From CAG-488 sp051881315 (GTDB lineage: Bacteria; Bacillota; Clostridia; Oscillospirales; Acutalibacteraceae): a stretch of 11,296 bases of DNA. The stretch covers positions 1 to 11,296 of the forward strand of contig JBJEPQ010000024.1 of the NCBI GenBank assembly GCA_051881315.1, written 5' to 3'. A program made the position numbers and the translations under genes. Each line of letters starts with the position of its first letter. The first letter of the stretch is position 1. Positions 5,992 to 11,296 of the stretch are shown here, in pieces. The notes beneath the pieces were generated by a model. That model saw only the letters and a program-made list of their open reading frames with translations, did no database searches and had not been told where the DNA came from.

Positions 5992-7673
5992 TTTATCGGC
6001 TCCCATCTATAATACAGATTGTACTCTTTTGCTATTCTTTCCATAACTTCATTATCTACATCTATTAAATAATCTAAAATTGATTTACCGTTTTGTGCTG
6101 CTATATCACGATATTTACTTCCTACTTCATTATAAATAACATCCATTTTCTTGTCAAGTTTATTCTTTGAGATTTTTAAGGTGTTTTTCGTCGGCCTAAT
6201 AACATAGGTTCCGAAATTATTGCAAGCACGTACTTCGGCGAGCTGATTTTGATACATAAGAGTTATATCATCTGCAGAAAAGCAACTGTTTTGAGGATGA
6301 TTGTGTGTAACTACTTTTCCTTTAAGCTTCGATAATTCACTCTTACTAAATTGTACTTCATCTCTGTTGCCTTTTTTCTTGAAAAGGACGTTGCCCTCAG
6401 AATCATATACTATTGCTGTTTCATAATTATTGCCTGTTAAAATTCTTTCATGTCGATACAACTGTTTTTTCTTTTCATCTGTAAACAAATCAGAACCTGA
6501 CAATTCTTTGGTTGCGTAACTATTGGAGATATAGTTTCCCTTATTTTCTAAAACTAAGTTATCAAGCGGCTGATTATTCTTGTTTTGTTCGTGCAACGTA
6601 GGTTTGCCTTCTGAATTTGCAATACCCAACTGAGCTTTTTTATTTTCCCACTCATCAAGTTTCGCCTGATATTTCGCAATATTTTCGGGATCGATACTTC
6701 CGACGGTCAGCCTTTTATACTTTTGGATCATATTTTCAATATGCGCTTTATTAAGCTTATCCGTACCGTACTCATTTACACGGTTTTCTTCGGTGTCATA
6801 ATGGACAATATCTTCAAGCTCGGGGTAATATGTTCCGAGACCGTGACGGCACCGAGGATGAAACAATCCCTCTGCCATAGCCTGAGATAACAGCATATAA
6901 TCTCCGTCATCGGCTTTGCCGCCCGAATATACATCGTCAATCAGCACCTTGTTTTCAAACGGCTGACATAACGGGCAAGACGTTGCATGTTTTGAAATTA
7001 TCACCAGTGTTTCACCGAGCTGTTTTCTGACCTCGCCTTCGCCTGCCATGTATGCACGCTGATTAACTGTCCTGATCGCCATTGACGTATAATCGGCTAT
7101 ATTAACCCTGCGGCCATCCTTGTATTCAATACAGTTAAGACCACGGCTCAGAAAATCCTTGACCGCCGCATCGTAAGCCTGTTTTTCGGTATAAACACCG
7201 TTTGAAACATACATACCGTATTTGAAAATTGTACTTCTGTATGTATCGTTCATCATTCGCAGGATCGCTTGATCGGCTCTTGCGAAATCCGAATGAACCG
7301 AGTTTATCAATGAATCAACCTTTTTGGTGTTTATCTTGAAGAAGCTGTCCTTCATTGCAACGGCGGATTTATAGCCTGCACCCTTAGCTTTTTTAAAACG
7401 CTTCATTTCGTGCAGCGATCCCTGCTTCATTTCGTCGCGGATATGATCTTTTATATCCTTATCCATACCTCTGCGGCTGTTTTTCAGCAAGGATTTATTC
7501 TGACGCTGGTATTTTCTCATTTCTCGGATTTTTATTGCCTGCCATTGAGGATAATCTATTCCCGTTTTGGCTTCTTCCGCAATATGTAAGCCGAGATTAC
7601 GTTTCATGGATTTAATCATTTCAAGCTCCATATCCTTGTAAATCTCGGCTATTTCTTTATCAAAATCATTCAT
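5988..7673 (-). CDS. Minor capsid protein (Phage_min_cap2/MuF-like) with C-terminal RadC/JAMM-like domain
   Basis: A 561-residue protein. Residues 1-285 are the head morphogenesis part: helices, then the diagnostic CPLCQPFENK (233-242) and GLFHPRCRHGLGTYYPE (269-285), a Cys/His cluster typical of Phage_min_cap2. After a linker (about 300-400) comes a domain with E418, then THNHP (456-460) and SADD (466-469). This matches the E...HxHx(6-7)SxxD zinc site of JAMM/MPN metallopeptidases and most resembles the RadC version (HNHP...PSxxDI). MuF-type proteins with enzymatic C-terminal domains are known as carriers injected with phage DNA; whether this one is injected, acts as an isopeptidase, or only processes head proteins is unknown. 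It follows the portal gene after 2 nt, with a weak GAAGAA ribosome site. The stop is TGA, overlapping the next start. Confidence 0.85.
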   Translation of the reverse strand: MNDFDKEIAEIYKDMELEMIKSMKRNLGLHIAEEAKTGIDYPQWQAIKIREMRKYQRQNKSLLKNSRRGMDKDIKDHIRDEMKQGSLHEMKRFKKAKGAGYKSAVAMKDSFFKINTKKVDSLINSVHSDFARADQAILRMMNDTYRSTIFKYGMYVSNGVYTEKQAYDAAVKDFLSRGLNCIEYKDGRRVNIADYTSMAIRTVNQRAYMAGEGEVRKQLGETLVIISKHATSCPLCQPFENKVLIDDVYSGGKADDGDYMLLSQAMAEGLFHPRCRHGLGTYYPELEDIVHYDTEENRVNEYGTDKLNKAHIENMIQKYKRLTVGSIDPENIAKYQAKLDEWENKKAQLGIANSEGKPTLHEQNKNNQPLDNLVLENKGNYISNSYATKELSGSDLFTDEKKKQLYRHERILTGNNYETAIVYDSEGNVLFKKKGNRDEVQFSKSELSKLKGKVVTHNHPQNSCFSADDITLMYQNQLAEVRACNNFGTYVIRPTKNTLKISKNKLDKKMDVIYNEVGSKYRDIAAQNGKSILDYLIDVDNEVMERIAKEYNLYYRWEPIK

Positions 7674-7675
7674 TG

Positions 7676-9157
7676 TTATTCTTCATCAATGAGGATTTCA
7701 TCGCCTACGGACGGCTCGTCCGCTTCAATGATCCCTTTTTCCTCTTTAATCCGTTTAACTTCTTCGGCTTTCCAGTCCTTATCCCTGTCATTGCCGTAAA
7801 GCTCATCGACCTGAGCTTCAACAGACATAATGCCGGCTGTTGAAGCCTTGCTGATCGTTTCAATCTGAGCTTCAAAAGACGGATTTGCATATCCGCCGTG
7901 TGATACCGTGATTTCAATATCTTCGTCAGACGACTTATTATGAAGCGTATCGCTGAATTTAAGGGCAGTAACAATAACCTGCTTTATAACATCATCGAGA
8001 GTATCAAGAACCTTGTTTCGGGTATAGAGAGTGGTTTTCTCTTTTTCTCGCTGAGCTTCGGCATTATCGAGCTTCTTAACGTCTATTCCGAGAGTTGACG
8101 GAGAAATAACGCCCTGCAAGCATAGATCAAGAGCCGTACAATACGAAGAAAGAAGCGCCTCATGCTGAATGATGCCCTGAGTTGTTTCTATCTTGTTCGT
8201 TGCGCCCTCGCTCATATTGCTTTCGAGCTGAATATAATCGTTATCAAAGTCGTTGTGTCCGAGCGTTTCGCCGGTATATGGATCATTCGGAAGGAACTGT
8301 TCGGGTATATACTCTTTGATCTGACCTTTTCTCACCGCAAGCATCCACTGAGAATACACTTCATCAAGACTGTCGAAATTATCATACTTGCCGGAAAATA
8401 TCGACTGACCTCTGCCCTTGAATTTCTTTGACGGGTTGATTATTACCGGTACAGCCGGAATAAAACCTGCTTTGTTGATAATCGGATTATAGTATTCTTT
8501 CAGCTCAGGGAAACTGCTTATTTCAACCTCTTTGCCGTCTGAGTTTTCGAGATAATATTCAATACCGTTCTTGGAATATTTCTCTTTGAAAATATACGTC
8601 TTTCCCTTGAGCCGTTTTCTTGTCTTGAATATAACAGACATCAGGCGGCCTCGGTCATAGTCAAAGTCCACCCTGTCAGCCTCGAAGAATTCTATAATAG
8701 GATAATCGCTCACGCTCGGCGAAAAAGAAAATTTGAATGCTCCGTCACCGAGAGCCAGAACATCCGAAACACACTGTTTCAGCAGACCGTTAAATTGGTT
8801 ATCTTCTGCGATTTCGTCCCATTCGTCCTGTCTCTGTGAAAGCTTAATATCGAAAAGATCGTCAAGACAGACGTTCGTCAGCACCTCAACGATCAAGCCC
8901 GGCAGACCTGTATGTATTTTCCGGATATTGCATCCTCTTGTAGGCTTTGCACTCCAAAAATGCTGTTTGCCGACGCCGTCATCAATTTTTTGATAAAACT
9001 CCTGAAGCTCGTTTGGTTCTCCTCTGTACCATATTCGGTTTTTGAACGTCTCGGCTTCAAAATCGAGGATCTGATCTATTTCTATGCTCAGCGACTGAGG
9101 GTCTTTTATCCTTAAATAGTTCCTTATTGCCGTTCTGAATTTATCGTTCCAACTCAT
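7676..9157 (-). CDS. Portal protein
   Basis: A 493-residue protein that forms the dodecameric DNA channel at the unique head vertex. Its order between large terminase and minor capsid genes, its size, and the segment RKIHTGLPGLIVEVLTN (79-95) are typical of SPP1 gp6-like portals of Gram-positive phages. The later segments with DKWKAEEVKRIKEEKG and an acidic C-terminus (DEPSVGDEILIDEE) also fit, as does the long helical stretch near STLGIDVKKLDNAEAQREKE. The ATG overlaps the large terminase TGA in an ATGA junction, so its translation is coupled to that gene. No premature stop; ends in TAA. Confidence 0.85.
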   Translation of the reverse strand: MSWNDKFRTAIRNYLRIKDPQSLSIEIDQILDFEAETFKNRIWYRGEPNELQEFYQKIDDGVGKQHFWSAKPTRGCNIRKIHTGLPGLIVEVLTNVCLDDLFDIKLSQRQDEWDEIAEDNQFNGLLKQCVSDVLALGDGAFKFSFSPSVSDYPIIEFFEADRVDFDYDRGRLMSVIFKTRKRLKGKTYIFKEKYSKNGIEYYLENSDGKEVEISSFPELKEYYNPIINKAGFIPAVPVIINPSKKFKGRGQSIFSGKYDNFDSLDEVYSQWMLAVRKGQIKEYIPEQFLPNDPYTGETLGHNDFDNDYIQLESNMSEGATNKIETTQGIIQHEALLSSYCTALDLCLQGVISPSTLGIDVKKLDNAEAQREKEKTTLYTRNKVLDTLDDVIKQVIVTALKFSDTLHNKSSDEDIEITVSHGGYANPSFEAQIETISKASTAGIMSVEAQVDELYGNDRDKDWKAEEVKRIKEEKGIIEADEPSVGDEILIDEE

Positions 9158-10518
9158 TGTTTGTTCTCTCCTATTCCGATCATCTTAACATACGGAAGAA
9201 ACCCATATTGTGAAGCATTGATCGTATGATCGTTGCAGTCCTCGGGCTCATTGTCCTTGTCTTGTTTCCATGAATAAGCTTCAAGCTCGGAAATATGATT
9301 GCGGCAATTATCGGTAACAAGATAATGACCTGTGTGCAGCCATCCGAGCTGCATATTTATTCTGTCAATTATTTGCGTCTTTTTGTAGGCGTTGTTGAAT
9401 ACATAAGCGCACGGATTGTACCGTTTATATTTCTGTAATTCGGTAATTGTTGCCTGATCCGCAGAATCAATATACACATTCCGTGCAAATCCCCATATTT
9501 CACGGTTTCGCTCTAAAAAAGCTATAAAATTTTGTACTGTATCTGACGGAGCAATAGGCGTATCCATATTTGCATTGTTATATACTCGCTCATCAAGCAC
9601 AATACATTTGCGGTCCTCTGTTATCCCTTGGAATATCATTGATATGGTATCAGGTGATTTCGAGGAATATGCTGTATCAAGTCCTGCCGAGAACATTACA
9701 AATTTCATCTTGTTTTCCGAGACCGCTTTTAAAACGTGATTATATTTCACAATGTTCTTGCTTCGGTCAAAATTACTGAATACAAGACCTGTTGCCCTGC
9801 CTCTCAGACCGAGAATCTTATTTTTATATAGCTTGGTCCCAGGCGGAACCATATTGATAATTTGATCTTTCTTTGCTTGGGATAGACCGGCATTATGATC
9901 GAACGAAAAATACCACCACACCCAGCCTTCTTTTCGGTCGGCATTTAACATTCGTTGCAGTTCCAAAGGTGCGTCTTTTGCATACTGCGCTGTCGGCCGT
10001 GCATGATTTATATATTCGGAATATACGGGCAAGCTCGGATCATCAGGGTTGAGCGTAGCCATCAGATAATCACAGCGCATCGACGCTTCTCTGATGTATT
10101 CCATATCCGCTATATTTATCTCGTCTATGTATAAGCAACCGTATTGACCGCCGAGAGCCTTTTTCCAACGTGCTTTATTATCGTATCCGAGTATATAAAT
10201 AATCTTATCTCCGCCGCCTGTGTGATAAATCAAATGCGGCATGCTGTATTCGCCTTTACCCGACGGGTTATATTCCACAAGCTCGCCGAATACATCAATT
10301 ATTCCGAGATCCTTATTGATGATGTTCTTTTCTATTGTTCCGGTATCAAGTCCGCTGATAATGTGTATTTTTTTAGGGTTCTCGGCCACACGGAACATGA
10401 ACTTAACTATTCCGACTGTTGTTTTTCCTGCCGCAGTCGTGCCCTCAAGAAATTCAACAGGCGCTTTGTGCTTTAAAAAGTCCTTATATTTAAGGCTGAG
10501 AATAAGTCTTTCACTCAT
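9154..10518 (-). CDS. terL: Terminase large subunit
   Basis: The packaging motor: an N-terminal ATPase pumps DNA through the portal and a C-terminal RNase H-like nuclease cuts it. The 454 residues hold the Walker A motif GTTAAGKTT (26-34) and Walker B CLYIDE (128-133), with the coupling region MATLNPDDP (153-161). Candidate nuclease acids are D281 (SAGLDTAYS), D351 (VYIDSAD) and D430 (CNDHTINASQYGF). The length is normal for the family. The ATG at 10516-10518 lies inside the end of the small terminase gene (8-nt overlap) with no independent strong ribosome site visible, so translation should depend on ribosomes finishing the upstream gene, which has an amber codon. Ends in TGA overlapping the portal start. 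Confidence 0.93.
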   Translation of the reverse strand: MSERLILSLKYKDFLKHKAPVEFLEGTTAAGKTTVGIVKFMFRVAENPKKIHIISGLDTGTIEKNIINKDLGIIDVFGELVEYNPSGKGEYSMPHLIYHTGGGDKIIYILGYDNKARWKKALGGQYGCLYIDEINIADMEYIREASMRCDYLMATLNPDDPSLPVYSEYINHARPTAQYAKDAPLELQRMLNADRKEGWVWWYFSFDHNAGLSQAKKDQIINMVPPGTKLYKNKILGLRGRATGLVFSNFDRSKNIVKYNHVLKAVSENKMKFVMFSAGLDTAYSSKSPDTISMIFQGITEDRKCIVLDERVYNNANMDTPIAPSDTVQNFIAFLERNREIWGFARNVYIDSADQATITELQKYKRYNPCAYVFNNAYKKTQIIDRINMQLGWLHTGHYLVTDNCRNHISELEAYSWKQDKDNEPEDCNDHTINASQYGFLPYVKMIGIGENKQ

Positions 10519-10933
10519 TATCGCTCAACTGCCTGAGAATATCATCAAGCTTACCGGTTGTTTCAACGGAACCCGACAAGCTGAGTTTATCAGAGGGCTT
10601 ATCGCCTGCACGATCGAGAATATCCTTGCAGGCAGAAAAGGCGATTTTATCATCCTCACTATCAAGTAACTCAACCATTTTGTTGATTGCTCTTTGTGCC
10701 GCCCCCTTGTATCTGCGGCGGCGTTCACGCTCGGCTTGTGAAGTCTTATCTTCAAGCGTTTTTATAAACAATTCGTTGTGATTAAGCCATAAGGAAAGTG
10801 TCTGAGGAGCCACATTAACAGACTTTGCTACTTCGACATTGCTCAAGCCTTGATACACCTATATTTCAATAGCTTTTTTCTGTTTTGAATTTAATCTTTT
10901 TTCTTCGCATTTCTTCGCATTTTCTCCTTGCAC
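10511..10933 (-). CDS. terS: Terminase small subunit with in-frame amber codon 25
   Basis: The DNA-recognition subunit of the packaging motor, 140 residues counting the amber position. The start is GTG at 10931-10933, with GAGGTG 6 nt upstream (10940-10945). Codons 1-24 include RLNSKQKKAIEI, codon 25 is TAG (10859-10861), and the frame continues VYQGLSNVEVAKSVNVAPQTLSLWL (26-50). Together this is the classic small-terminase opening of a KQ..AI.. helix followed by a helix-turn-helix (about 29-50); the amber falls inside the first helix. The central part is highly charged (QAERERRRRYKGAAQRAI), then SACKDILDRAGDKPSDK, a common small-terminase ending. A GTG directly after the amber could allow restart but would lose the first helix. 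Ends in TGA, overlapping the large terminase by 8 nt. Confidence 0.88.
10859..10861 (-). other. In-frame UAG, codon 25 of the small terminase gene
   Basis: The local reading is ATA TAG GTG, between AIEI and VYQGLSN. Both sides belong to one recognisable small-terminase N-terminus, and the frame upstream is open back to a GTG with a strong ribosome binding site. Confidence 0.87.
10901..10920 (-). repeat. Two tandem 10-bp copies in the small terminase N-terminal region
   Basis: The plus strand reads TTCTTCGCAT twice in a row. On the coding strand each copy contains an ATG, but neither ATG is in the terminase frame. The unit is not a multiple of three, so copy-number change would shift the frame. 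Confidence 0.8.
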
Positions 10934-10936
10934 TTT

Positions 10937-10945
10937 CCTCACCTC
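10937..10945 (-). promoter_or_regulatory. Ribosome binding site fixing the small terminase GTG start
   Basis: GAGGTGAGG on the minus strand gives GAGGTG 6 nt before GTG at 10931-10933. A second purine run (AAGGAG) after the GTG precedes an out-of-frame ATG that ends after nine codons. Confidence 0.7.
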
Positions 10946-10958
10946 TTTTGTGTATTTA

Positions 10959-11043
10959 TGGTGGCAGAAGTGGGATTTGAACCCACAGGCTAAAAAGCAG
11001 GAAATTTAGAGTTTCCCACGTCTTCCCATTCCGTCATTCTGCC
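10959..11043 (-). tRNA. Amber suppressor tRNA, anticodon CUA, tRNA-Leu-like
   Basis: The 85-nt cloverleaf is complete. The acceptor stem is GGCAGAA/TTCTGCC, with discriminator A and an encoded CCA (10959-10961). T8 G9 are followed by D-stem ACG/CGT around the loop GAATGGGAAGA. The anticodon stem GGAAA/TTTCC is perfect around CTCTAAA. The variable arm is 13 nt with a GCT/AGC mini-stem, and the T-arm is GTGGG/CCCAC with loop TTCAAAT. The anticodon at 11007-11009 is CUA, which pairs with UAG only. The D-arm matches the bacterial Leu pattern TGxCGGAATxGGxAGACG almost base for base, and the class II variable arm plus A73 also fit Leu. A one-base change (A35 to U) from tRNA-Leu(CAA) would produce it. 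Tyr and Ser are less likely; Gln tRNAs are class I. The 5' end abuts the TAA of the upstream gene, so it is cut from the late mRNA. Confidence 0.95.
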
Positions 11044-11226
11044 TTATTTCTTGTAATAATCCCTGAGCCTATAATAAGTGCTCAGAGTTTCATTATACAT
11101 ATCAACGAGCAATGCTCGCTTATGCTTCAGGTTGTAATCATCTGTAAGCTTCGGTATCGCAGCAAGCTTTATCTTCAAATAATCTGCCTGCGCTTTATAT
11201 TCTTCTGCAAGTTCAGCAAGTGTCAT
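11044..11226 (-). CDS. Small helical protein upstream of the suppressor tRNA, unknown function
   Basis: A 60-residue charged, helical protein (MTLAELAEEYKAQADYLKIKL...), ending in STYYRLRDYYKK and probably forming a short coiled coil. I recall similar small unnamed proteins just before the terminase genes of Clostridia phages, but no function is known to me. The ATG at 11224-11226 follows GGTGAG by about 6 nt. Its TAA (11044-11046) ends exactly where the tRNA begins, so both come from one transcript. The gene begins 14 nt after a terminator T-tract, leaving no room for a promoter between them. Confidence 0.7.
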   Translation of the reverse strand: MTLAELAEEYKAQADYLKIKLAAIPKLTDDYNLKHKRALLVDMYNETLSTYYRLRDYYKK

Positions 11227-11239
11227 ATAATCTCACCAT

Positions 11240-11270
11240 AAAAAAGAGCCGCCGCAACCTGCGACAGCTC
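11240..11270 (-). terminator. Strong intrinsic terminator at the head of the late operon
   Basis: On the minus strand GAGCTGTCGC (11261-11270) pairs with GCGGCGGCTC (11246-11255), 10 bp including two G-U pairs, with a 5-nt loop. Six Ts follow (11240-11245). It faces the late operon, so transcription entering from upstream would stop here unless it is antiterminated. Positions 11271-11296 show no recognisable feature. Confidence 0.8.
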
Positions 11271-11296
11271 CGAGATATTTTTGTCATTGTAACCAT

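Noticed and set aside
10144..10669. Two overlapping plus-strand open frames opposite the terminase genes
   Set aside because: They are antisense shadows of genes with clear ATPase and helix-turn-helix motifs.
1198..10861. The three TAGs as ordinary nonsense mutations in a decaying prophage
   Set aside because: All three are TAG, all are start-proximal, no frameshift or other stop affects about a dozen neighbouring genes, and a matching CUA tRNA is in the same operon. The probable IS insertion means decay cannot be fully excluded.
10959..11043. tRNA gene as a prophage attachment site or host tRNA
   Set aside because: It lies inside the late operon between phage genes, with no integrase or repeat nearby, and a CUA anticodon is not a normal host tRNA.
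10959..11043. tRNA-Tyr or tRNA-Ser identity
   Set aside because: The D-arm pattern is that of Leu; Ser normally has G73, and Tyr has a different D-arm and usually UU at positions 8-9. This is not proof of charging.

Overview
The window reads as the packaging, head and tail-assembly module of a siphovirus-type phage or prophage of a low-to-mid GC Gram-positive host. A gut Clostridia/Ruminococcus-like host is an inference from protein style and from strong GGAGG-type ribosome binding sites. Every convincing gene is on the minus strand, so the operon runs from the high coordinates to the low ones.

Layout in transcription order: an intrinsic terminator (11240-11270); a 60-aa helical protein (11044-11226); a tRNA gene abutting its stop codon (10959-11043); small terminase (10511-10933), large terminase (9154-10518) and portal (7676-9157), all overlapping; a minor capsid protein with a C-terminal RadC/JAMM-like metallopeptidase domain (5988-7673); a small acidic protein (5797-5991); a terminator; a small cysteine-rich protein (5559-about 5750); a second terminator; scaffold (4851-5450); major capsid (3911-4834); four connector/completion proteins (2398-3898); major tail protein (1937-2395); a terminator-like hairpin; tail assembly chaperones joined by a -1 frameshift (1235-1881); and the start of the tape measure gene (1230 to about 50), which seems to run into the end of an IS3-like insertion sequence at the window edge.

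The main discovery is an apparent amber-suppression circuit. The tRNA has a perfect 5-bp anticodon stem, the loop CTCTAAA and anticodon CUA, so it should read UAG. Its D-arm, long variable arm and A73 look like tRNA-Leu rather than tRNA-Gln. Three essential structural genes of the same operon each carry one in-frame TAG close to a well-supported start: small terminase codon 25, major capsid codon 23, and tape measure codon 11. In each case homologous-looking coding sequence continues on both sides in the same frame. No gene in the window ends in TAG; all natural stops are TAA or TGA.

The simplest reading is that the phage carries its own suppressor tRNA, and that the head, packaging and tail-length genes stay 'amber locked' until it accumulates. 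Because the terminase and portal genes overlap, the lock in the small terminase could also lower translation of the large terminase and portal. UAG is used very sparingly here (three codons), unlike phages with wholesale UAG-to-Gln reassignment. This suggests regulation rather than a genome-wide code change, though only the rest of the genome can settle that.
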